Shown here: positions 9,948 to 21,175 of the stretch, piece by piece
Layout of the letters: each line of letters starts with the position of its first letter
How positions within the stretch are numbered: the first letter of the stretch is position 1
Source: Myoxocephalus aenaeus
Taxonomy: Eukaryota > Chordata > Actinopteri > Perciformes > Cottidae
Assembly: GCA_038501785.1 (NCBI GenBank)
Contig: JBAMJR010000102.1
Coordinates: 1,619,001-1,683,000 of the forward strand
Direction of reading: 5' to 3'
Length of the DNA stretch: 64,000 nucleotides
Program-made: the position numbers and the translations under genes
The notes under the pieces: generated by a model
The model's input: only the letters and a program-made list of their open reading frames with translations
The model's database searches: none
Told to the model about the DNA's origin: nothing

Positions 9948-11670
9948 AGGCGGCAATCTTTTGTGTCTCTTTGAATGTGCGAGTGCCGCCCCCACATCTC
10001 TCCTCCCCCTCTGTCGTTCACGTCCACAGCCATTAGTGAGGCGGCCGTTGAGGCTGCCTTGTTTTGACAGATGCTCACTCTGTCCAAATGCATCTCAGAG
10101 GATGTTATGGCGCTTGTCACACTCCCCCTCCCCGCTCTGTGTTTCCTCCCTTCTTTCTCTTTACTCTCATGCCTCCTAGTCTCGCTCGGTCCGTGCACGG
10201 CTTCCTATATCAGGTGGGTCCGCTCATGGCGGCGCTACTGATAAATGTAATTCACCATGTACACGCACTTTTGTTGTGCCGTGTCTTCAAACTTTGCAAT
10301 ATGATATATCCCTCTTGTGTTATGTGTATAAAGCACATAAGTCAACACGACCAGAGTGGGTGCATCAAGCCGCTCCCAGCGCCTCCAGGCCTTAGGCGCG
10401 TATGAAACGGAGTGAACCGTGTAGCGGGTCAGCCTTTCATTGTTTCTTCCGACTGGACGCCTCGGGGGAAAGTCCCCTGGCCATTCAAGACTATGCTACC
10501 TGGAAACAATGCGGCCCCTGTTTGTGGAGATCCTGTCGGCTCATTGGACAGAACAGGACACACTATGACTACTGTGAAGCACCGGCCTGTCTATTGTACC
10601 ACGCCTGATGAAATGCACTAATTAATTCAGCGGGCTCGTGGATACACTCGATGAAAAGATTGCCTTTTGAACCAAGCGTAATGCGGGGGCGGTAGATTGC
10701 CGTCTCTTGCCATTTACCCTGATTACAGCAATTCCAGCTGATGTTATTGATAAGCACTGAATGCATAATGTTAAGTCTGGAGTTTCATAGTTAAAAAAAT
10801 TATTAAAATGAGTTTTTCTAGCTCAAGTTTTTTTTTTTTTTTTTTACTGAAATCCATTTACGACAGAAAATTAGCGCAACGCAATTTTCATTTGCGCGGC
10901 AACAAAAAGAGAAGAAGATAACTTCTGAATGAGATTTCCAGTTCCACACGTGCACGACACCCCCGGAATCAAATCAAGCTCGAGGTTCGTGCAATCATAC
11001 AAATGCACAAATATCCAAGTCAAGCTCCCCATGGCTTATAGATTCATGCTTATGACCCTCTCCATCATTCAGCGCTCTCTCCCACTAAATCATGCATGCA
11101 AGTCTAAAAACATTCCAGTTACCCCGTACCCATACATCAATTTATGTGTTTGCCCTGGAGGGAGTTGAATCTGTTTTGAGGGAAGTTTGTTAGAAGTCAG
11201 ACTTAACCTGTACCCTCTCCAGTCCCCGTGTCTCTCTCTCTGCATGCTTCTTGCCAGGTGAAGGTGACCTTGCCCTGAGGACTGAGAACCACAGCGCTAC
11301 CCCACACACCTCTCCTCCAGTGTGGCCTTGCTGTGGCGACTTAAGAGAGGATGCTGTGACTCTCTCTCTGAGTGCCTCTCTGACTCTGTATCCCTGTGTG
11401 TGTCTGTGTGTGTGTGAGTAAGAGTTGGCCAGGCTTCAGGAGGGCTGATTCACACCGTCTGGCTCTCCGTTGGATGGACAGTGCTTGGCTTAGGGCTGAG
11501 AGGGTCCTTTACGCTTCAACACACCGGTCTGCACACTCTCCTCCATCCTCCTCACAAATGGCGCGGTGATGAAAGGAGACGTGCCAATACATCCACGATT
11601 TCAACCACTGCTGGAGAGAAGAAGCGGGAGCGAGGAGAAAAGTAGGAAAGGAGAAAAATGTGTGGAGATG

Positions 11671-11702
<32 letters not shown>

Positions 11703-12670
11703 CTTGTATGTGCGCAAAGAGACACAAAGTGCAAACACTGTCCTCCAGACAGCGAGTGCAAGGGAACAATGAATCACAGCCAAGACAAGTGGGTGAAAAT
11801 AAAGAGAGACTGAAGCTGAAGTGACTCTGTGCCCACAGTTAGCGCTGCATTTCCCTCCACCTTGTGAAGGAAGTGGCTGCTAGGCTGAGCACGGAGCGGC
11901 GGGGTCAGAAATGAAAAAGGCTGGGGTCAACTTCATCTCTCGGCTCATATTCTCCACTCTATCTCATGGCAATCTGGCCCGTACGGAATCAGCCGCTGGC
12001 CCAGAAAGTTTCCACATTCGCATTCCAAAAAAACAGTCTAAGCGAACTCCATTTCCGTTCCCCACAGCCGATCACACGTAGTGCTCGGGGCCAGTTGAGT
12101 TCACTGCGCCGCAGCCGTACCTAGCTTACAGGAGCTCTCTTTTTGTGAAGGAATTGCTACTGAGGCGTCCTCGTCCCGTGTGAAACATCTGCTATCAGTG
12201 GGGATATCACCTCAGCATTGTGTCGGTAACACAAACACCACACACACCAGAGGGAAAAAGTAAAATAAAAAGATAAAAGCTAGTAGATTCACTAACATTC
12301 AGGCACATATACTTTTGTCTTTCTACCTCCTGGCCTTTCCCAGCATGCTTTGCTATGATGGGTGACTTAAACCTTGTTCCAATCCCAGCACACGCCTCTC
12401 TGAGGAGCGGCGATGTCACTGGAACATAGAGGAATAGAAATCAAATCTGTTTGAACCGAGAGTGAGCGAGGGAGAGTGCGCCAGAGGACACGGCAGCGAT
12501 AACGGATAAAAGAGCAGGGGGAGTAAAAAAGAATGATATTTGAATTATGTAACTCAGCTCAGGGATGATTTGGACCATTCCACCGTTGACACCAACATCA
12601 TTTCTCATTACCTGAGCGCCGCGTGTGCCCGGCGCTTTGCCTCATCCCGTGAGTCGTCTCACACTCGGCG

Positions 12671-12673
<3 letters not shown>
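9946..12673. other. mostly unique non-coding DNA
   Basis: It holds a poly(T) run at about 10828-10845, a short GT array at 11679-11701 preceded by TA units, and a mildly purine/CT-rich region near 11220-11420. ORFs of 60-150 codons are present but none has recognisable domains, and several are driven by the microsatellites. Confidence 0.4.

Positions 12674-12709
<36 letters not shown>
12674..12709. repeat. (GA)n microsatellite
   Basis: About 17 GA units ending in ATATGATATGA. Confidence 0.95.
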
Positions 12710-12710
<1 letters not shown>

Positions 12711-13013
12711 TGATATGAGAGGTTTTGGGAGACGAGGGACAAACATGCTGCAAAAGCACACATTTACACACAAACTAGAAATATATGAAGCAGGACGCTC
12801 GCACATTTAAGTTACTGTGGAAGATTGACTCCACTACTACTCTGCTGTAGCCGGACACATCTACATCATACCTGCACACCATAAAGGTCTGGATATTCTG
12901 CATGCGTGTGTCAACTCACTGATGCGTGCCACTGCAGAATGGACTCGGTACTCTGAATGCATCGTCTTTCCTGCTTTGTGTTGATTACAGACCAAAGTAC
13001 GGAGTGAAACCCC

Positions 13014-13268
13014 GTTTGCTCCCCGCTGTAGCCAGCTGGCGCTCATGCTAGTTCCCCCGCTAACTTCCGCTAACTTCCGCTAGCGCTCCTAGCTCCCCGA
13101 CAACCACCGAAGGTAGCAGGACCAGCCCCGGCTCGACACCCGACTTGGGCAGAGGGGACGCGGCCAGTGGCAGCAGCAGCGGGGAGCTAGCAGCAGCGCT
13201 AGCTAGCGCTGCTCCTAGCGGGACACTGACCGGAGGTAGGAGTGGCTTGTAACCCAACTTTTACGGTA
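13014..13268. mobile_element. foldback element, copy 2 (left end lost)
   Basis: Matches the interior and right end of copies 1, 3 and 4 (GCTCCCCGCTGTAGCC, GACACCCGACTTGGGCAG and the GACACTGACCGGAGGTAGG end) and finishes with ACTTTTACGGTA. The left inverted repeat is absent or unrecognisable. Its right boundary TA lies exactly where the next segment starts to match the interior of the MITE at 41031-41656, so it appears to have inserted into a related MITE. Confidence 0.7.
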
Positions 13269-13663
13269 GGTCTGCTTTAAACTTGTTGTGGAAATCCCAC
13301 ACGTCGGACAATCAAACGCCCCCGTGTCTGGGTTCATAATATTATCCGTAGTCGCACACAGCTCCGACTCCTCCAGGAATAGTGTCTGAATGAAGACACT
13401 CATTGCTTCCAGCGCTCCTTTCAGCGGACCAGCAGTTTGATTCAGTAACGGCAGGACGGCGGCGGTGACGACGGGCGGAGCTTCTCAACGCTGATTGGCT
13501 TTCGCAACTTTTTCACCCGAGTTGAAATATTTGAACTTTTGCGTCATTTGCGCCGCATTATTCACGTGTTCATGTCATTCGCGCCGTCCGGCAGAAATTT
13601 GCGTTGTTCGCAACCATTTGCGTCTGTACATTGACTTTGCATGCAATCTACTCTACGCAATTT
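13269..13663. mobile_element. partial Harbinger-like MITE, disrupted
   Basis: Shares long colinear blocks with 41222-41640 (TCTGCTTTA-ACTTGTTG, TTCATAATATTATCCGTAGT, AGCTTCTCAACGCTGATTGG and TTCGCAACC). The left half is missing next to foldback copy 2, and the right terminus is diverged. Confidence 0.65.
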
Positions 13664-13740
13664 TGATTTGATGAGTGGCGATAAGGTGCAAACACCTCGC
13701 TGGAATGGGCCGTCCAAACAAGGTTTAAAATATCAAGCAT
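13659..13740. repeat. 80-bp dispersed repeat, copy 1
   Basis: About 98% identical to 17746-17826 (two mismatches seen), including GAGTGGCG, AAGGTGCAAACACCTCGCTG and AACAAGGTTTAAAATATCAA. Flanks differ. It may be the conserved end of a longer element. Class unknown. Confidence 0.75.
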
Positions 13741-13814
13741 AACAGAAGAGGAAAGTCTCACAGCATAGAGGAGCATTCTGATGAGTTTCACCACCAACGA
13801 TGCTCATGTTTAGT

Positions 13815-14142
13815 TAGGGTGACCAGATTTGAGTTTGTGAAAAAGAGGACACTTCGTCTCGGGGGGGGGGGGGGGGGGGGGGGGGTAGCAGTAGTTTATA
13901 GCATGCCGGGGAAATACATTTACGTTGAGATCGGTCGACCAATGACAGTTCTCTCTACAGTCAGAGCTTGCGCAAGAAGGTGGAACGTGAGGGAGATACC
14001 ATTTCCAAAACGTGTAAGGGGGTAATAACTATTTTCCCCGACGTAGCAAAATCCCGGACGTTTTTGGAATCCCTGCCGGACGCTTTTTTTAGGTCTTGAA
14101 AAGAGGACATGTCCGGGAAAAAGAGGACGTCTGGTCACCCTA
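13815..14142. mobile_element. hAT-like MITE with target duplication
   Basis: Begins TAGGGTGACCAGA and ends TCTGGTCACCCTA. Further in, the arms share AAAAAGAGGAC and its complement. The 7-bp GTTTAGT lies directly left (13808-13814) and again directly right (14143-14149), a target duplication of near-hAT length. It contains a G25 run at 13861-13885. No coding capacity. The termini and TSD are seen directly; hAT is an inference. Confidence 0.85.
13861..13885 (+). repeat. poly(G)25 tract
   Basis: Twenty-five consecutive G inside the MITE at 13815-14142. A pure G run of this length can form G-quadruplex structure and is prone to length error in sequencing. Confidence 0.9.
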
Positions 14143-14149
14143 GTTTAGT

Positions 14150-15633
14150 CTCTTGCTTTGAGCTGTTGTCTACTTTGCCTGTGAACGAGTAGAAATACAC
14201 TGTTAGGCAGTTTAAAGGAATCTACCAACACTGTGCACTGAAACATATTTGATAATTATGATAATAATGTTGCATTGAGTTGGAGTTCTGGAAGTTAGGG
14301 ATCGTGAAGGAGTTTGAGGATCAACTCTTTTGATTGGCCTACCTTGCATTTTCTGCCCCTTCATATTCAACAAGGGGGCTTTTCATGCCAGAACACGGAT
14401 TAGAAATATTTCACCCCAAAAGAATCTGTCTATTATTCTATTCTGGATATTTTAATCTTGAATAAACATCTTTTTTTTTATTTAAATGTTCTTTTCATAC
14501 CTTCCTTTTTTCTCTCCACGTTCTGTAATTACCTATTTCATTGTATTTGTGCTTGTAATGCATTATTATCTGTAACCATTACTGTTGGGTTAGACATCAT
14601 TAAATAAAAAACAAGAGGCGCCATTAGTTGTTGCTCCTTAGCTGTGCGAGATAGCGCTGATATTTCACAATGTCTCAGCTTTTAGATGAAAATATGTTCA
14701 GCGAACATATTTCAAGCTGTGATACATTACTGCTGCTTTTGATGGACTGCTGCAGGTTTTGATTTAGGTTGTGTATCGTTAAAGTTATGGATAAGGGATT
14801 ATGCTCTTCCCAGCACACACACACACACACACGCTTGAGTTGTGCCAGTCTTCTCTCGGCGCTGTGTCTGTGTGTGGGTGGTTGGTGCGTGGCACATCGC
14901 TTAAAATAGACATTTGCTCTCTTTGCAAGAGAAGGTTGATAAAGGAGTGAGACGGAATGAAAGTGTTGAGCGAGAGAGTGTGACAGAGACAGAGAAAGAC
15001 AAGAAGATGAGAAAGAAAGGCAGAAAAGGAATACACTAAATCTACCTCTGCACCAAACTAGTTACATGGTGAGAGTTTGAAATGGAAAAGGAAAATTAGT
15101 ATTTAGAGTAAAGGAAGTTAGTGAATGGAAACAGGTGGAGGAGATAAAATAGATGATAGACAGAAAGCTGCATACTGTACTTTCCCTCTTATTTAACAAG
15201 GTCACATCATCTGTACAATATCTTTAGATTAGAAAACAATATGAACTGACACGCTGAACATAATAGACAACTTCTATCGGTGTCACAAGTCTAAAGACGA
15301 GATACAAGTCTTATTTAAATGTTTGCTCTGAGCTCATCTTGGCATCTTCCTCACAAAGACCAAGTCTTTTTGCAAAAGATACGACATGTATAAAGTAAAG
15401 ACTGTGCAAAAACTATGATTAAACATATATATCCACATCAAAGGCTCGGTGGCTCTTTGTCAGACGAGACTTAACTTGAGATGACTTTGAATCTGGATGG
15501 TTTAAAAATATATATATATAGTGAAAATGAATCACATTTTACTCTGGATGGATGTTAGTACATTCCGTCATTGTTAATCTCTACTCGCCAACGCCTAAAG
15601 TTGAGCAGTCAGCAGAATGAGGCTGGCTTGTGT

Positions 15634-15637
<4 letters not shown>
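14150..15637. other. unique-looking non-coding DNA
   Basis: Includes a short CA array at about 14813-14832. No gene, RNA or TIR was recognised. Confidence 0.4.

Positions 15638-15665
<28 letters not shown>
15638..15665. repeat. (CT)n microsatellite
   Basis: About 14 CT units. Confidence 0.95.
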
Positions 15666-15787
15666 CCACCCTCCCCCAGCGGCGCACATCTTCCCAGTGC
15701 TTAAGATAAGTGACAAGACATCAGAGCCAAAGAAGTGCTTTAATGCCGAGAGAAAACTCTGTGCCTGTACGTGGGTGGATGCCTCCA

Positions 15788-15788
<1 letters not shown>

Positions 15789-15846
<58 letters not shown>

Positions 15847-15866
15847 GTGTGTGTGTGTGTGTGCGT
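15789..15866. repeat. (GT)n microsatellite
   Basis: About 78 bp of GT with two GC interruptions. Confidence 0.96.
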
Positions 15867-16001
15867 ACACATGTGTGTGTGCACTGTTGAGTATGAGTGT
15901 GTGTAAGTGGACATACGTGAGTTTAAAAAAAAGAGTTGAATGCAAGTGTGCTAATACTATATCTTGAAGTGAGTATACAAGTTTGCCTGTACTGTAAATG
16001 T

Positions 16002-16005
<4 letters not shown>

Positions 16006-16090
<85 letters not shown>

Positions 16091-16096
16091 GTGTGC
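16006..16096. repeat. (TG)n microsatellite, 91 bp
   Basis: One of the longest dinucleotide arrays in the window, with a single CG step near the end. Confidence 0.97.
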
Positions 16097-16235
16097 CCCT
16101 CTCTTCTTGGTAAGGTTATCCATCACTCCAAGCATCAGATGACATCACCGCCGACCCCCATCCTGCTACTCTTACCCTTCCACCCACCCCACATTCTCCA
16201 CTCTGATGGCTTGGCTGGGTGCCACCACCCACCTT

Positions 16236-16259
16236 CCTCCTCCTCCTCCTCCTCCTCCT
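16236..16259. repeat. (CCT)8 microsatellite
   Basis: Eight trinucleotide units on a pyrimidine-rich background. Confidence 0.9.
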
Positions 16260-16372
16260 GTCCAGCATTAAACTCCACTCTGCTGCTGCGGTAAAAGTGC
16301 TGAATCGTCACCGCTGGCCACAGCATGTACGGGCTGACATGGGTCAGGTGTAGGTTGTGTTGGTGCGTGCAT

Positions 16373-16377
<5 letters not shown>

Positions 16378-16423
<46 letters not shown>
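16378..16423. repeat. (GT)n microsatellite
   Basis: About 23 GT units. Confidence 0.96.
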
Positions 16424-16425
<2 letters not shown>

Positions 16426-16429
16426 GAAG

Positions 16430-17745
16430 TGGACTTGTAATCAATACAGTGCCACCTCCCAGCCTCTCTACTCGTGTAAGGTGTGTTAATGAACTGTGAT
16501 CCGGAGGGGGTACATTATGACAGTCACTAACTTTAGTATTAAGCCCCCCGCTGCAGCCCTGGGAGAGAACAGTAGCTTTAAGTGAACCCTTAATGGACGT
16601 GTAGTTTTTTTTCCCATTCCCCCAGTAATGTGGACTTATGTTCTGGACAGTGGGTCTTAATTGCCAATCACTGGAAGGGGAGGTGTTGTGAACACTGGGC
16701 CTTAATGGAAGGATCCACTAACCTCCAAGACTAAAAAACCTTATTGCCTTTCTTCTAGTTGAGCCATAAAACACCTTCAGATACAATGTGAGCCGAGTGA
16801 TGTCACCGTATGAAGGCATTAACGCATCCCTGAAGCCCACTGTGTCACAATTACAGCGACGTGATAGGAAACGTATGAGAGACGGCGGAGCTCTAAATCT
16901 TGAGGCGACATTACGAGTGTTTCCAAGTGATGTTGATGTGGTAAAGCAGCGCAGATGAAATATAGCCAGTTATTATACAGCTTTGTATAATATAAATACA
17001 GTATATGTGTATGAACAATGTGTGTATCTTACAGCAAGGACTCTAGTCTGTATGAATACGGTATAATAACATTATTTAAGATAAATCCTCTTGCAGCTTG
17101 ATTCAGCTTCACATTATCTCTTCTCTTCATACAACAGCTGATTTTTCTTAACTAACTTAAATTGCTGAGAAAGAGTTTGACCTCTTCCTCGTCCGTTATT
17201 TTCCCTTCCAAATATTACTACATACAAAACACTTTAATTTGAATTATATAATCTGTGACTAATGCTCCCCTTTCTTCTGGAATATTAATAATGCATTTGC
17301 ATTCCGTCCTCCACAAATGGTGTTTGGGATTTCATAAATTCAAAAAGAGTTGTTGGGGTTTTTCGGCTTTTGCAAAGACCTTATTTATTATGGAGCAGAT
17401 GTGATGATTTTCACGTAGTGTATATTATTATGCATATCTGATGCTGAAGGCACTCTCTCTTCTTAAATACCCGAGCACATAAATGAATGTATTTATCAAA
17501 GCGGTGAGGGCAGCTCTGTTTTGCTGTGTTGCTTGAAATGAAAATGTGAAGCGGGAGAAAAACACACAGTGAGATATGACATTTCATTTACATTCAGCAA
17601 TTTCAATCATAAAATGTGCTTTAAACTCATCCATGTCCCATACATCACACCTTCTACTGACCTTATTCAGATACCGAGGCTCAGCAGAGACTTTCCTGTC
17701 TGCTCATCAGGTATTCAGGAGCATTGTTCATGTTGTTCAGGTTCA
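16430..17745. other. unique-looking non-coding DNA
   Basis: Nothing recognised. AT-rich, with no long ORF. Confidence 0.4.
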
Positions 17746-17826
17746 AAATTTTAATTTGATGAGTGGCGACAAGGTGCAAACACCTCGCTGGAATGGGCCG
17801 TCCAAACAAGGTTTAAAATATCAAGC
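17746..17826. repeat. 80-bp dispersed repeat, copy 2
   Basis: Near-identical partner of 13659-13740. Its left flank is not the MITE that precedes copy 1, so the 80-bp block moves or spreads independently, or is the only conserved part. Confidence 0.75.
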
Positions 17827-17829
17827 AGC

Positions 17830-19370
17830 ATACATGATTGCTTACTGATTCCCATGTGTCCCCAATCATAATAGGGTGGTTGCATTCCATATTATGTTTA
17901 TAATTACAACCGTCACGGCACATTAACTTAGTCAATGTTGATGAAATTAACATCAGAAAATGAGCGAGGCCGTTATACAAAATGCAATGTAGGGTTTGCG
18001 TGTGCTGGGATGTGCAGCGTATTGCTGACCTCGTGGTATTTCGTGGGTTAACAGTTTTCAGCGAAGGACAAATTTGTTGTCAATACTTGTCCGCAGAATC
18101 TCAGATTATGGTTTAATGTAAATGCTAAATCACATCAGACACCCTTGTGCAGCGTGTGATTATAGATCTACATATCAGATTTGCTTGAGCTGCATGAAAG
18201 ATTAATCTCTTTCCTGCTAACAGGCGAGATTCCCGACACACCTTATATCCAACACGCACACAAACAGAAGCAGGAGGGACGTTGACTTGCTGATAGAGGT
18301 GTTTGTCTTTCTAGCCCATTACAGAAGAACCTGTTTGGAGAAATCTACTAGAAGCAAAACAATTTGTGAAGAACCTCATTTCATAACTTAATGGGCCATA
18401 TTATTACATTGATTCTTGATTTGCTCACACACTGAACTGTTCCTTCACGGTTCAGTTGACATGATTGCACACAACAAAGAGAAAGGAAAAAAAAAGTGGA
18501 ACGTGTAAATGGTTTGCACTTGTCTTGTCTATCGAAATGTGCGGCTGTCGTTCCTCCTCACAATTTGTATTTCCACGTGTAAACTTCATTCATCGGGTCA
18601 TCTCGTTACATTCAGACAGCGAATTAGAAAAGGGCCCTCGTAGCGCTTCTCATGTGTCCCGGCTTTGAGTGTGTGTGTGTGTGTGTGTGCATTAAGTATA
18701 GGCGAGCGTACACATGTACACGCGTGTGCAATGTGACCTCAGTCCGTGTGGTCCAGCTGCCCCTACAGCGTGTTGTATGATGGGTGTGTGCAGCCGGTCT
18801 GGTCAGGGGAGCAGCAGCTGTTTGGCGGTCTGCTCCTCTTCTTCAGAGGATGTGGGTCTGACTGGCCCAGCTGTTCAGGGGTCACACCAGAATAAACCCC
18901 TCGTGAGGTCAGAGGCAAACAGGAAGCCACGAGGCGCAGGGTGTGTACCGTGTTTTCAGCGTAAAAAAAAGCTAATGAGGAATGTTCTGGAGCGCTTTAG
19001 CGAAGTTGCCCTATGGAGCACGAGGAGAAGAAATGAACGGGGTTGTTTTTTTAGCTTTGCTTGTTATTTTAAAATGCCTGGTAGAACGCTTCCGTGACTC
19101 TTGAACGTTTTGATGCGCTTTTCTCGCATGCCTCCGCGGGAAACGAAGAATCCGGGAAACAAGTAAATCCTTGATGAATTGAAGTGAGTGGAGGCCAGGT
19201 GTAACAACAGCAACACTACTTCAACACATCTGTTTGCAAACAACTTGTGCGGTATCATATATATAGTGTTTCAGATTCACCGCTCAGCGGGAAGGCATCG
19301 GGGAAGAGGAATGTTTTCTTCAAGTGTTCAAGGAAACACGCGGAGGAAACCATAAGCAAACGGGTGAAGT
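17830..19370. other. non-coding stretch; one 127-codon ORF of doubtful meaning
   Basis: The plus-strand ORF at 18714-19097 is Ser/Cys/Arg-rich with no domain I recognise and no supporting context. A short GT array lies at about 18670-18690. Otherwise unique-looking. Confidence 0.35.
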
Positions 19371-19373
19371 ATT

Positions 19374-20039
19374 GGTAATACTTAATAAAACTACACGCTA
19401 TTTAGCATTAGTTAAGCATGAGTAAACACTTAATTATTCATTTATACAGCTTTGTTCCAACATGAACACTCATTAGTAACTCATTAGTATGCAATTCATA
19501 AACACAGTTATACATGTTTTATTCTTGATTAATAAGCTTGACAATTATGCGTTTCATGATTGGGTTTTCATACTTTATAAATGATGGATTCCCAATTTGT
19601 AAATTGTAGATTAATAAGATCATTTATAAAGTGTTAATAAATTATATAAATAAATAAATTTATTCATGCATTTATTTATACATATAATGATTTAGATATG
19701 CACTAATGTTAACATGTGCTTTATAAACGTGTTTCAATACTGCAATTCATGATTAATTCAGGTAGTTACTAGTCGTTAGTTAAGTATTAGTTAAGTATGT
19801 TCTGTGTCCAAATGGGGAATCCATCATTTATAAAGTATGAAAACCCAATCATGAAATGCATAATAGCCAAGCTTATTAATAAAGAATAAAACATGTATAA
19901 CTGTATTTATGAATTGCATACTAATGAGTTACTAATGAATGTTCATGTTGGAATAATGCTTTATAAATGATGAATTAAGTGTTTACTCATGCTTTATTAA
20001 TGCTAAATAGTGTGTAGTTATTATAAAGTGCTAGTATTC
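19374..20039. mobile_element. large inverted-repeat (foldback) element, arms about 215 bp
   Basis: Left arm about 19374-19595 and right arm about 19822-20039 are reverse complements at roughly 90% identity. Paired landmarks include TTTAGCATTAGTTAAGCATG with CATGCTTTATTAATGCTAAA, and CATGATTGGGTTTTCATACT with AGTATGAAAACCCAATCATG. The spacer of about 225 bp is AT-rich and itself carries CATTTATAAA motifs. There is no ORF. It is probably a palindromic MITE; the ends (near GGTAATACT and AGTATTCC) are approximate and I see no clear TSD. Confidence 0.8.
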
Positions 20040-20799
20040 CTTCTAACTTTGACTGTTGAAAATATGTCTGTTGGTGCTGAAAATACCGTAATGTAACAGT
20101 AAGAAAAGATAAATGTTCAGTAAATCCCATTTGTCTTAGGATGACCACATTAAGCGAGTTCAAAGATGCGCGTGATTATTGCGGAGGTGTCATCTTCATG
20201 GTCTGCTAGGAATTACACTATTCTTTACCAACTTTAAAAAGTCCCATAGCAGTGAATGATTTATTAACAGAGCAATATTTGACAGCCTTACTTATCCTTA
20301 TAAAGTCAGTGCTCCTATTGGGGTGCAGTATTAAAATGCACTTCATAAAAGCAGCCGCGCTAAAGGACTCTGAGAAAGAGGCAGAAAGCTCTGGACGCTC
20401 TACATCCCGGCAATAAAATCATCTCCTGCCTCAAGTCATTTCATAAAATGGCAGCGATAAAGAGATAGACTGTTCTTTATTGTTTTTAGATTGCGGGCAC
20501 TTTGCGAACTCTCCTCGCCTGTGTCTAGAATAATGTAAATATTTCACAGCTATGTGCCCGCTAATACATAAAACAGATATATAAGTCCAATAAAGCTGCA
20601 TAACTGTTTGTGCCTGGCTCCCCCTGAGGGGCCGAACACTTCAGCAGGAGAGAATACTCCCCACTCAGCTGACAGAGGAGACACTGAGACTTCCCTGATG
20701 AACGGCACACACCTGCTGCCTGGGAGAACAACAGAGGGGCCGGTGGTACCAGGACGTCTTCATGAAAAGTAGCGTAGCATCCCAAAAGTTCAAAGTGCT
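20040..20799. other. unique-looking non-coding DNA
   Basis: No feature recognised. Confidence 0.4.
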
Positions 20800-21175
20800 T
20801 ACTGTAAAAGTGGGGTTACGAGCCGCTACTACCTTCGGTCAGTGTCCCCGTTAGCTCCCCGCTGTAGCCAGCTGGGGCTCCTGCTAGCGCTCCGTTACTT
20901 CCCCGCTAACTTCCGCTAGCTCTCCGCTAACTTCCGCTAGCTCCCCGAAAACCACCGAAGGTAGCGGGACCAGGCTCGACACCCGACGCGGGCAGAGGGG
21001 ACGCGGGCAGTAGCAGCAGCGCTAGCTAGCAGCAGCGCTAGCTAGTAGCAGCAGCAGCGGCCGGTAGTAGCAGCAGCGCTAGCTAGCAGCAGCGCTAGCT
21101 AGCGCTGCTCCTAGCTTGCTACAGCGGGGACACTGACCGGAGGTAGGAGCGGCTTGTAACCCGACTTTTACGGTA
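20800..21175. mobile_element. foldback element, copy 3
   Basis: Complete copy: left end TACTGTAAAAG, right end CTTTTACGGTA, with the shared GGTCAGTGTCCCC motif and its complement inside. Compared with copies 1 and 4, the interior is expanded by several AGCAGCGCTAGCTAGC units (about 21015-21110), making a long palindrome-rich core. Confidence 0.78.

Noticed and set aside
7539..10198. ORFs with TH or CV repeats over CA/GT arrays (also at 1326, 15571, 15998, 32557, 49319, 61837)
   Set aside because: Simple translation of dinucleotide repeats, open on both strands.
18714..19097. 127-codon plus ORF
   Set aside because: Ser/Cys-rich without family features. No splice or promoter evidence examined supports it.
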